Assembly: GCA_001275005.1 (NCBI GenBank)
Contig: JWZX01002766.1
Span: 1 to 30,152, forward strand
Direction of reading: 5' to 3'
Source: Chrysochromulina tobinii
Taxonomy: Eukaryota > Haptophyta > Prymnesiales > Chrysochromulinaceae
Length of the DNA: 30,152 bases
Part shown: positions 1-8,227 of the stretch, piece by piece
Position numbering within the stretch: the stretch's first letter is position 1
How the letters are laid out: each line of letters begins with the position of its first letter
Position numbers and translations under genes: made by a program
Notes under the pieces: model-generated
The model's input: the letters and a program-made list of their open reading frames with translations, nothing else
What the model was told of the DNA's origin: nothing
The model's database searches: none

Positions 1-650
1 CTCAGAGTGTCACGAAGCGACTTCGAAGGAGATCCTTGCGGGGACCCTTGTGACGGGGGTGGCGTCGAACATGCCCGAACCGGAGGCTTCGGAGGTGGCG
101 TCGGCGGCAGCTGTAGCTTCGGGACATGTATCGGGTAGGTTGGGGAGTCGATGGTCCCGGGCGGCGCCTGCGGCCTGCGTGGGGTGGGCATACGTATGCT
201 CAAAGACCTCCCATTTTATCCCATTTGATCTTGGCCGGGTCACGTCGGCTCAAATTTGCTTCAAAAACGCCAACAATTTTCGAAAGAACTATTAATTAGC
301 TCCTTGTATGCTGCATGCATTTGATTTATTTTCTTACTATTTTTATGAACAAACTCGACCGGACCTCCGGCGGCCGGCGGCCGCTTCAGCCGCTACGATT
401 CGCGAACGGAGCTTCGCCGCCTCGTAGCACGTGGTGGTACGAGTAGACGAAACGTGTCCGACGTCCCCTGGCGGGGGGGGGGCTGCGGCGTGGTCGAGGC
501 GCGTGGAGATGCGCCCCGGCGCATGAACATCTTCCTATCGCCAGGCTCACGCGTCACTCTCGCCCCATTCTCTTGCTAAGGAGCTCGTGGCTCGCGAACA
601 TCTGCGTGGCACAGGCAACACGGAGACGGGAGAGGCACAGATCGTCAGCT

Positions 651-710
651 TTGGGATCCGCCTGCCACAGCGCGTCGGCTCTGGGATCAGCCCGCCACAG
701 CGCGTCGGCC
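651..710. repeat. 30-bp direct tandem duplication
   Basis: Two adjacent 30-bp units (651-680 and 681-710) share the core GCCACAGCGCGTCGGC and the motif GGGATC, with a few substitutions. The length is a multiple of three, but no gene is established here. No function is inferred. Confidence 0.75.
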
Positions 711-912
711 AAGCAGAGCTGCAGGCAAAAAGCAGAGTGAGCGGGGCGAGATATGCACGACCAGTGTACAGAATCCGCGACCGAGGCACGCGCGGTTTTG
801 CATAGCGAGGGCGCCCAGTGCGTGTAGCTTCAGGGAACGGGCCCGACGCGAAGTGATCTCACGCGGACCAACTGATAAGAAGCGCGGCCTGGGTGGGAGG
901 TTGGCGGGATGT

Positions 913-1012
913 GCTCGGGATGTGCTCCTGATGAGTGAGGCAATCAGCATGCATGCTCGGGATGTGCTCCTGATGAGTGAGGCAATCAGCATGCATGCTC
1001 GGGATGTGCTCC
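913..1012. repeat. 42-bp tandem repeat, about 2.4 copies, related to the intron repeat at 7811-8023
   Basis: Units begin at 913, 955 and 997 (period 42), each starting GCTCGGGATGTGCTCCTG; the third is truncated. On the minus strand the unit contains CTGATTGCCTCACTCATCAG (928-947, repeated at 970-989). This matches 19 of 20 bases of the intron end at 7872-7891, CTGATTGCCTCCCTCATCAG. The shared segment ends in AG, like a splice acceptor, so this may be a relic or copy of the same element in reverse orientation. No host gene was recognised around it. Confidence 0.8.
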
Positions 1013-1979
1013 TGCTTTCCAGGGAACCATCTCATGTAGGGAGCTCACGTGGGAGCATGTCGGTGGCTCAGGATATACAGGATGGACGCTCTGCGAGCCG
1101 GAATCGCCGGCACCCGAAATGGGGACACGGGCGTGGCGGTATAATGCGACTCGGGGGAGCGGGGAGCGGGCGCGCCGGGAGGGGTGGTGCGCAAGAGGAG
1201 CCGCGGGAGGCCGGCATCGAAGAGGACGGAAGAGGCAGTGTGGCGTCGCTGCCCCTTGGTAGGCGCTCAGAGAGCTGGGTTTAGTAGCAACGATTTCCGC
1301 AGGTGGTCGGACCATCGGAAGACCGTCGTAATTGTCTCATCAACGCACCCACAGGGCAGTTGGGCTCGCGCGGGCGCTTCCCGCTGCGCGCTGAGACCGT
1401 GGCCGTGCGCGCACCTCGTCGTTGCCCAACGGCCGAGCCTTGAAGATGGGGCCGCTGCCATCGTCAATAGGGCGCCAGGACGCACTCGTGCTCAGTCGTT
1501 CGGCAAGCGTAGGAAGCGCATCCGGTACTCTGCAGCAAAGTGCAAACAGTTGTGAGTGCAGGCACTCTGCATGCGAGGCAGGTGTGCGGCTGCACGCACA
1601 GGCCGGCGCCCCTCATCAGCTCATGAGGGGTCATCCTGTGCCGAATGGCATGAGAATTCAAATTTCTGAAAGTTGAGAGCATCACATGAGGCGCGCCGGC
1701 GGGAACTGCGTGCGAGGTGTGCGTGCACTGCGTGCGCTGCGGCTGAATGGAGAGCGTGCTCAGTCCTGTTGAGCTTGACGTTGGGTTGGATCTGGCAGGC
1801 GCCAGTCGACCAGTTTGACATCCCGGCACGCGAAGGAGGGCTGCAATGCGGGCGGCGGAGTTCTGATCGGCGACGAGGCACGCACCTTCACGACTCAAAT
1901 GAGTGACGCGCAGCCATGTTGGCGACGACGTGGACTTCACGAGACAGCCCGCCGTCCTGGGCGCGACAACTAGTGGCGA

Positions 1980-2000
1980 GAGTCAAGTCAAGTCAAGTCA
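1980..2000. repeat. AGTCA pentamer microsatellite
   Basis: About four consecutive AGTCA units lie at 1980-2000 and end in AATTCG. The same sequence, AAGTCAAGTCAATTC, recurs at 2091-2105. The complementary array (GACTT, five units) lies at 2183-2212, so the strands could pair into a hairpin. This is a simple repeat with no visible gene function. Confidence 0.85.
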
Positions 2001-2081
2001 ATTCGATACGCGCTCTCCCTCAACGTGTTACATGTAAGACAATATGTACTTGGCACGGGCGGTGTCCGCTTTCCGCAGACG

Positions 2082-2220
2082 TGACGCCACAAGTCAAGTC
2101 AATTCAAGTCTATACATAAACAACAGACAACCATACGGAAGCCTATCGAATGTGCTCCGGAAGCCAGCAGGGGAGGACGGGAGTGGACTTGACTTGACTT
2201 GACTTGACTTGACGCCACAA
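2082..2220. mobile_element. Possible tiny MITE-like or foldback element
   Basis: An 11-bp direct repeat, TGACGCCACAA, occurs at 2082-2092 and again at 2210-2220. The 117 bp between them begins GTCAAGTCAA and ends with the inverse, TTGACTTGACT. The arrangement (flanking direct repeat plus short terminal inverted repeats) resembles a non-autonomous transposon with a target-site duplication. However, the inverted repeats are made of the AAGTC/GACTT pentamer that also forms plain microsatellite tracts here, so slippage is an alternative. No coding capacity. Confidence 0.3.
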
Positions 2221-2268
2221 ACATGACCAAACCTGCGCGTGCGTCTTCAAGGATGGTGCTCGAGTTTC

Positions 2269-2733
2269 ATGAAGCGCTCGTCCCCCTCCGACCTTGATGA
2301 CATCGGCCGGCGCGCGGCGCGGCCGTGCCTCGAGCGCATCCTCGCGGACGCCTCGCAGCGTCCGTGTGACGCACTGCTACAGCACTTCAAACCGGAGGTG
2401 CGGCAAGTGCTCACTCAGCGTGGGACCTCCCTGCAGGTCTTGCTGCGTGGATGCCAGCAGCAGGCAGCCGCGCCGCCGCCTGACCTGGACGGCCTACACC
2501 TCGACAACAAGAACGCTGAAGCCGAGTCCGCCAAAGTACCGTCGGCAACGACTCCCATAGTGCCTAGCCTCTCCCGTCAGGCCTCGTACGCACCAGGCCT
2601 TCTCACCGACCGTGCCCTCGCAGAGGACCTCGAGGCGACAATCCGATGCGTGAACGTGGTCACACGATTCATACGGCAAAGCGATGCACTCTCGCCACGT
2701 GCCGGTGCGGCCGCCAGAGAGCAGGACGACTGA
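2269..2733 (+). CDS. Hypothetical small protein (154 aa)
   Basis: The frame is open upstream only to a GTG codon at 2239; the first ATG is at 2269 (MKRSSPSD...), which I take as the start. Third codon positions are strongly G/C, as in the confirmed genes of the window. The N-terminal 70 residues look helical and charged (RILADASQRPCDALLQHF, EVRQVLTQRG). They are followed by a Gln/Pro-rich linker and a second helical segment near the C-terminus (LAEDLEATIRCVNVVTRFIR). There is no signal peptide, membrane segment or family I recognise. It could be one exon of a larger gene, since the AGTCA repeats lie directly upstream. Confidence 0.45.
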   Translation: MKRSSPSDLDDIGRRAARPCLERILADASQRPCDALLQHFKPEVRQVLTQRGTSLQVLLRGCQQQAAAPPPDLDGLHLDNKNAEAESAKVPSATTPIVPSLSRQASYAPGLLTDRALAEDLEATIRCVNVVTRFIRQSDALSPRAGAAAREQDD

Positions 2734-3402
2734 TCTCAATCAGCATTCGTACAGCATGCTGCACCAGAGCGCCGACCCGAACCGAGCGTGTTGAGACAAA
2801 CCCCGGGGCGCACGGCGGTGCGACCCGACCCCGGGCGGCCAACGTGCAAGATAACATAGGCATGCGTACATAACAAAGCACTTGTCGCTGTAGTAGTTCA
2901 GTTTGCCCTCAAAGGGTGGGCATGCAACACGTGAGAGTCCGAAGCGACCCGACACGCACACCGGCGACCGGGCTGACCACCCCCGCGACGCCGCCCGGCA
3001 CGCGCATCCACGGCGCCGTTCTGCGGCCGATCGCGACTAGTCACTAGTGACTTAACGACGAGTATCGTCTATCGAGTTTCAGCTGTACATAGCTTTCACC
3101 CCGCCGGAGGCGCGAGGGCGCGGCCGCGTCTGCACCCCGTCGTCCGGCGGTAAGCAGGACACGGACAACCGAAAGTGCATCATCCACTGATGTCGGACAC
3201 AAATCACACTGTGGCTACTGAACATTCTCCAGTTTCTCATGAACGGCGGACAGGTATCGCGGAACGGGACGATGGCGCGTAGCCGGATCGTCGATCCGCC
3301 GCATGCACGCTGAGGACCTTGCATCGCAGACCGAAAAGGACGCCGCCGCCAAGCGGGAGTGGCGTGTGCACTCCGATCTCATGAGCATGCACGTGGTAGT
3401 TC
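2734..3402. other. Intergenic region, no gene seen
   Basis: This lies between the hypothetical small gene and the convergently oriented MsrB-like gene. Frames on both strands are short and unconvincing. The only structured item is a perfect 14-bp palindrome, AGTCACTAGTGACT, at 3039-3052. Confidence 0.6.
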
Positions 3403-4233
3403 TTAGACCTCGTCCTTTGTCGACTTATCGGCGGCAGCAGCAATTTTTTCCCAAGTCCCAGGCGGAAGCGGTCGGCCGGCGACTGAGACGAGGCTGCGGG
3501 CACACAGGCAGAGAAGGCATGAAGGGTCAACCACGCAAGGATCAAACATGAAGGGTCCAGGTCAACCACGCAAGGACGCCGAATGGAGCAGTGCGCGAGA
3601 TGCAGGGGCTGCGGCGTTTGATCCGCGCGCGCACTTGATGCAGTATCGGTTGCCCTTGGCATCTGGGAGGTTGTGCCCTAAATGCGTGCCATCAGCAGAG
3701 ACTGCCTCGCCGGTCGCCTTGAGCACGCGCATGTTCTCCCAGACGACCTCCTGGTCACGGAACGAGGGCCAGCCGTGGGTCCTGCTCTCGGAAATGAACT
3801 CGGCCATGGAGCGCCCGATCGGCGCCACGAAGAGTGGCTTGCCCGTCACGCTGTCATAGTACACGATAGGCTCACCTTCGTGGCTCAACTCCTTGAGAAA
3901 GCTGGTCGTCTCCCAGTAGCCGGCGTACTCGGCGTAGTGCCGGTTAAAATTGCAGATGCGATCGGCCGTGCTGCCATCCACGTTCCATCGCAGGTTGGGC
4001 TGAACGGGTGCCAAGCTCGTGCCGTGCGTCTTCGGCTTCATGGTTTCCTCGTCGCAAAACTTCATGTACCCGCCTGTCTTCGGCAGCACCTCACCATCCG
4101 CACGGACGAAGCTCGAACCGCCCAGGAGCATGGAGCTGGCGGCCAGCGCGCGCGTCGTGCCCGCGAGGATCACGCGCCGCGGCAGTGGGCGTGTAAGCCT
4201 CATGGGAATCGACACAGAAAGTAGTGCGAGCAT
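3403..4233 (-). CDS. MsrB-like peptide-methionine (R)-S-oxide reductase, two exons, plastid/secretory leader
   Basis: The product probably reduces methionine-R-sulfoxide in proteins. Exon 1 is 4233..3635 and exon 2 is 3493..3403. Removing a 141-bp GT-AG intron (3634..3494, donor GTGCGC, acceptor CCCGCAG) joins AA|C into Asn and gives RYCINLVSVAG, the canonical end of the MsrB catalytic block; reading through the intron gives an unrelated tail. The spliced protein is 229 aa from the ATG at 4233; an in-frame ATG at 4320 would give 258 aa. Visible MsrB motifs: GKPLF, GWPSF, GTHLGH, then RYCIN with the catalytic Cys. The zinc-binding CxxC pairs of many MsrBs are absent. The N-terminus (MLALLSVSIP, then PRR plus a hydrophobic run ending VRADG) suggests ER/plastid import and possibly a Tat-type lumen signal. 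It is head-to-head with the CW gene, 218 bp apart. The start is uncertain. Confidence 0.82.
3494..3634 (-). other. Intron of the MsrB-like gene (141 bp, phase 2)
   Basis: The donor AA|GTGCGC (intron begins at 3634) and the acceptor CCCGCAG (ends at 3494) follow the GT-AG rule. Splicing restores the conserved RYCIN+LVSVAG ending of MsrB. The length is a multiple of three. The intron contains an internal duplication: CATGAAGGGTC...AACCACGCAAGGA (plus-strand reading) at 3518-3541 and 3547-3576, with 6 extra bases in the second copy. Confidence 0.85.
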
Positions 4234-4451
4234 CTCGACAAATCGGAATCCTTCAGCGAGAAGGTTCTTCGATATGGTGGCCGCCGTAACCGACACGTCA
4301 CAATGAGCCCTTGCTTTCATATTCACGGTGATTTACAGAACTTCACACTTTAGCGCGAACAGCAGACGCAGTGGTCGCTGTCGGGGACGCACACACGCGC
4401 GCCGCCGCCCAGCCCAATCGCACGACCGGGCCGTCGTGTCCCTACCCGTTG

Positions 4452-5979
4452 ATGTCGACTTCAACGCATCTGTCCGCCGAGGACCTCGACACGATGTCCG
4501 AGGCGGCGCTCTCGTGCTTCTGCAAGATTAGCACGCTGCCGCGCATTGAGACTGACGACCCCGACAACGACTGCGAGACGCTCTCACTCATGCATGGCGG
4601 GTGGTGTGGCCCTGTGCGCGACGGCGGCGTCTCGACGAGCTGCGCGCGCAGCGTCAAGACCGTGCTCGAGATGCGGCCGGCGGTGCTGCACGCCGACGAG
4701 ATCATCAACAAGAAGGACCAGACGCAAGTGCGCTACCTGTTGACGGAGCTGCTGCGGCAGAAGGTGCCCGTGCAGGTGGCCTTCCTGCAGGGCGCCGTGC
4801 CGCTGCAGAACGAAGCCCTCTTCCCACGCCTGCTGCAGCTGCTCACGACGTGCCCGGTCTGGTCGATCAACCTGGGTGAGATCCGCTTCAGCGAGGAGCA
4901 ATGCGCTAAGCTGGCGGAGGCGCTTCGCCAGTCGGGAGTGACTCACATGTTCTACGAGTGCACGGTCGCGGGCCAGTGGAAGGAGGAGTTCCGCGCCATC
5001 ATCCGTGCTAACCGCGCCAAGCACGGCCTGTGGCGCCTCGGCCCTGACGCGGAGCAGAATCGCGTGATCTTGTCCGCGGTCAAGTCCTGGTACGTGCCCA
5101 TGTCACACTCCACCAATAAGAGATGGATCCATCGATTCCACAACGGCTGGTCCGACGTGCAGCGCGTGCAGTGCGAGGCGTGCGGCAAGTGGCGCCGGCT
5201 GCCCGCCTCGCTCGACGGCTGGCCTCAGCTCTTCTACTGCGCACTCAACACATGGGAGCCGCGGCTCGCCTCGTGTGAGGCCATGGAGGAGGAATGGTCC
5301 TCTGGCCTGCCGATGAACGGCGATATTGTCGTGTGCCTGCTGCATGCGGGCGTGTGGCTCGAGGGCACTGTGCAGTCGATGCCGCGCGGGGGGGGCTGGC
5401 TATCACTGCCGCGCGTGGGCCTACCGCCGCCGGCGTCACGTGATGACGTCGACGCACCGCCTCGGGAGCGCGTCGATCTCGCGGTAGCTCCCATTTTATT
5501 CGGAGGACGGCAGCGCAAGCGGCCGGAGCTGTACGACGCGTCGACCTCCTCGACCGAGTACACGAAGCAGCTTCGGAAGAGGGAGGAGGAGGAGGAGGCG
5601 CAGCGCCGCTCAAGCTTGATCATCGACTTTGCCGATGGGGTGACGCGCTGTGTCAAGATCGTCTTGGGCAATCGCGGCTCCGAATGGGTCTTTGACCGCG
5701 AGTGGCCGGCCAAGTGCGCCGAGCTGCGGCAGAGCATTCCGCCACCTCCCCAGTTGAGCGCGGGAGATACGATCCTGTACCGTGTCGACGGGAAGGCATG
5801 GCGACGCATCTCCTTGGTCCGGCAGGGCGTCACCGACCGCCAGTGGGCGCACATTTACAAGTATGGCCTCGGGCCCGCTGCGGAGATGCGATCTGCCCAC
5901 GCCAACGGATCCGCCCCATATGCCCCCGCCGGCAGGCCGAGCGGCCCGGGGGGGGATGGCCAGTGCCGTCCCGGCGCCC

Positions 5980-6031
<52 letters not shown>

Positions 6032-6533
6032 CGACCAGTGCGAGGGCGATGACTTCCGACGGCAGCATGCGCTTCCCGCGACGGCAGCGGTGCCCGCGAC
6101 GACGCCAGCGGTGCCCGCGACGACGCCGGAGGATCCCGCGGCTCGCGCGCTCTGGTGGCATGCACGGTACAAGCGCGTTCAGCTACTCGTGTGCCTCTGT
6201 GAAAGCACTCGGTTGCAGCTGTGGCACGCGCCAGAGCACGCGATGGCAGTGGGAGGATTGCTCGCTGCAAGTCTACCCGACGACGATGAGGAGGAGGCCG
6301 ACGAGGGCGGCAGTAACGGCTCGCATGCGCCGTCGGGCAGTAACGGCTCGCATGCAACGTCGGCGCTCGTCCACGTGGCCTCCGAGGAGCCGGCAGCCAG
6401 TGAAGGCGGCGACGCATCGCCGTCGCTCGGTCGCAAGCGAGGACGGTCTTCCGCAGGGGCTGCAGGCGGCGACGAGCAGGTAGGGCAGGTAGGCCGCGTG
6501 GTCATGCGCGTGTCGGGACCGCGCGAGCGATGA
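4452..6533 (+). CDS. CW-type zinc-finger protein with an LRR-like N-terminal region and polyglycine tract (693 aa)
   Basis: The frame extends upstream to a GTG at 4371, but the first ATG is at 4452 (MSTSTHLSAEDLD). A CW domain lies at about residues 232-283. Its four likely Zn ligands are C241 and C244 (QCEACGKWRRLP), C263 (FYC) and C275 (SCEAMEEEW). The conserved tryptophans are present. CW domains read histone H3K4 methylation in other eukaryotes, so a chromatin role is inferred. Residues ~80-190 contain amphipathic Leu-rich segments (LLQLLTTCPVWSINLG, FSEEQCAKLAEALRQSG) resembling LRR units. After the CW domain come a possible small barrel (NGDIVVCLLHAGVWLEG), a charged helix (KREEEEEAQRR), a long polyglycine tract coded by a GGC array, and an acidic, low-complexity tail ending in a basic KRGR. 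The exact role is unknown. Confidence 0.82.
5981..6033 (+). repeat. (GGC)n trinucleotide repeat encoding polyglycine
   Basis: There is a nearly pure CGG/GGC tract of about 17 units, with one GGT interruption near the 3' end. In the CW gene's frame it encodes about 18 glycines between two low-complexity segments. Such tracts are expected to vary in length. Two further short in-frame duplications follow: VPATTPA (about 6090-6126) and SNGSHA (about 6310-6355). Confidence 0.9.
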
Positions 6534-6796
6534 GGCTTTGAGAGGGGAGGCCGCGCGAGGTCTCACGTCGACTGGTGAGTGGTGTTCTGTCAACGTGAGA
6601 CAGAACTGCGTCGAGTCCTGAAGAAGGGGGTCTGCTGTGATCCTTACCAGCAGTCAGTTGTTTGCTTACAGCCTGCCGGGTTCTAAACTTGTTTGGCGGC
6701 TCGAAACCAAGTCGAAACGGAACCAGACGAAAAAAGGCAGGCCACTGATCAGCCACTGCGCCGTCCGCGGTCGCGTCGACTGCGGCTTAGGTCGTC

Positions 6797-8227
6797 ATGT
6801 CGTCGAGCGATGGCCAGAACGGCATGGGTGCCATGTTCCTGTGGTGGTTGACGCCAAACGCTCAAAAGGACCACGTGGCGCGCGAAGAGAGCAAGGAAAT
6901 TGAGACCCTGGATCAACCAGAGTCCGAGGCTGCGGGGTCGGGGTCCTACGCGAAGAAGTCGAAGGTATCGAAGGCACGGTACAACCAGTGGCTCATCGCA
7001 GAGGAGAAGCGCTTGCAGGGTGGGGAGGTCCGCGCCGAACTCGACTACCACAAACAGCGCTTCACGGCGTCCAGCACAGCGTTTGCGAGCGCAGTCCAGG
7101 AGCGCGTAAAGATGTCGCACGCGGAGCGCCTGGAGGCGGAAAAGCGCTCGCACGAGCTTAGGGAGGGCGTCCGCCATCTGGGTCAAGAGATGAAGGCTCA
7201 GAGCGACGATTCGAGGGACAAAAGCGAGGAGCTCAAGCGGCAGTGGCGCAAGCTTGGCACAGAGAACCGACATAAGCTTGGCACCGAGCTCAAGGAGCGT
7301 GTGTTCGAGTCGCGCAGGCAGAAGCGCGAGGAGAAGCACACGGACGCTTTCGAGTACAAGCAACGGATCGCCGACCAGGCGGCGCAGCAGGCCGAGCGCG
7401 ACGAGAAAGCACTCCAAGAGAAGCGCGCGACAATAGCCCGCATCCGCAGTGAGACGGCAACGCCGGCCATCCAGTCAGCCAAGGATTTCTACTACTCACA
7501 ACGCAAGCAGACGGCGGAAACGGTGCGCAGCGACGTGAGCGAGTGGGCCGACGAGAAGCAGCGCAACTTCAACAACGCCCTTGCGAAGGCCCACGCGAAT
7601 AAGGCGATGGCCAAGGCGGCGGACGACCATGCTGCCGACGGTCGGCTCGCCCTCCAGCTGGATCATCTGCACACAGCGGAGGAGATGAGGCTGAGCCTGC
7701 AGAAGTGCCAAGAGCGGCACGAGCACAACAAGAAGTTGGACGAGCTCAGGAAGCGTGGCGCGTACGAGAGGGCATGCAGACAGGGGTTCGTCACAAGGGC
7801 GGAGGCGCGCCAGGTCAAGAGCAGTCCCTTCTCCATCTTACATGATTGCCTCTGATTGCCACTGATTGCCACTGATTGCCTCCCTCATCAGGTCGAGAGC
7901 AGCCCCTTCACCATCTTACGTGATTGCCTCTGATTGCCACTGATTGCATCCCTAATCAGGTCGCAATCCCTTCTCCATCTGACGTGATTGCCACTGATTG
8001 CCACTGATTGCATCCCTCATCAGGTCGAGAGCAGTCCCTTCACCATCTTACGTGAAGCGCACCGTGACGAGTCATTTAAAACCAAGAGCGGCAGAATCAT
8101 CGCCAAGGAGACCTGGCGCACGTACGTCTTCACCAACGGGTGGTTCTCGAACTGGTTCGGAGACTGGTCCACGCCGCCCACAGGCAAGGGATCTGTCGGG
8201 GGCTCTCCTCGAGCGGCGATCCTCTGA
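6797..8227 (+). CDS. Coiled-coil protein of unknown function, two exons with a repeat-built intron (406 aa)
   Basis: Exon 1 is 6797..7813 (ATG; 339 codons). Exon 2 is 8024..8227 (67 codons plus TGA). The proposed intron has donor CAG|GTCAAG and acceptor CATCAG|GTCGAG, is in phase 0, and yields ...EARQ|VESSPFTILREAHR. Without splicing the frame ends at 7855 soon after QVKSSPFSIL, a duplicate of the exon 2 start. Residues ~55-335 are Lys/Glu/Arg/Gln-rich and predicted to form long coiled coils (AEERLEAEKRS-type heptads, QRIADQAAQQAERDEKAL). The N-terminus has MFLWWLTPN, too short for a membrane segment. Exon 2 carries an aromatic motif, FTNGWFSNWFGDW. I recognise no family. A cytoskeletal or flagellar role is possible but only by analogy with such coiled-coil proteins. 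The start is clear; the splice choice is inferred. Confidence 0.7.
7811..8055 (+). repeat. Tandem duplication of an exon/intron junction forming a 210-bp intron (7814-8023); introner-like
   Basis: Four copies begin with CAGGTC at 7811, 7889, 7957 and 8021 (units of 78, 68 and 64 bp, the last running into exon 2). Each has an exon-like part (GTCGAGAGCAGTCCCTTC then ACCATCTTAC, with changes; shortened in copy 3). Copies 1-3 then carry 10-bp-period TGATTGCC units (four, three and three) and end CATCAG. Every copy therefore has both an AG acceptor and a GT donor, so the first donor and last acceptor can be used while intervening copies are removed. Copies 2 and 3 also have ACGTGATT, a second potential donor that is ACATGATT in copy 1. 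Confidence 0.85.

Larger units (their letters stand above)
1..2268. other. Left flank without a convincing complete gene; repeat-rich
   Basis: I find no open frame with a recognisable domain. Forward frame 1 is open from the left edge to a TAG at 136-138 (about 45 Gly/Asp-rich codons) and could be the 3' end of a truncated gene, but nothing supports it beyond being open. The region holds a 30-bp tandem duplication (651-710), a 42-bp tandem repeat (913-1012), AGTCA/GACTT pentamer arrays (1980-2000, 2183-2212) and a possible small inverted-repeat element (2082-2220). The overlapping open frames on both strands lack ATG starts or similarity to anything I know, and I treat them as chance. Confidence 0.6.

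Noticed and set aside
913-1012. CRISPR-like array
   Set aside because: The repeats are directly contiguous with no spacers, only 2.4 units, and the genome is eukaryotic.
853-1284. Plus-strand frame through the 42-bp repeat
   Set aside because: It begins at a non-ATG codon, consists partly of the repeat itself, and ends in Gly/Arg low complexity with no homology seen.
3039-3052. 14-bp perfect palindrome AGTCACTAGTGACT as an operator
   Set aside because: A single palindrome in an intergenic region with no nearby start codon; chance or structural noise cannot be excluded.
5830-6417. Arg- or Pro/Ala-rich frames on both strands across the GGC tract
   Set aside because: All are shadows of the CW gene; repeats of GGC stay open in every frame.
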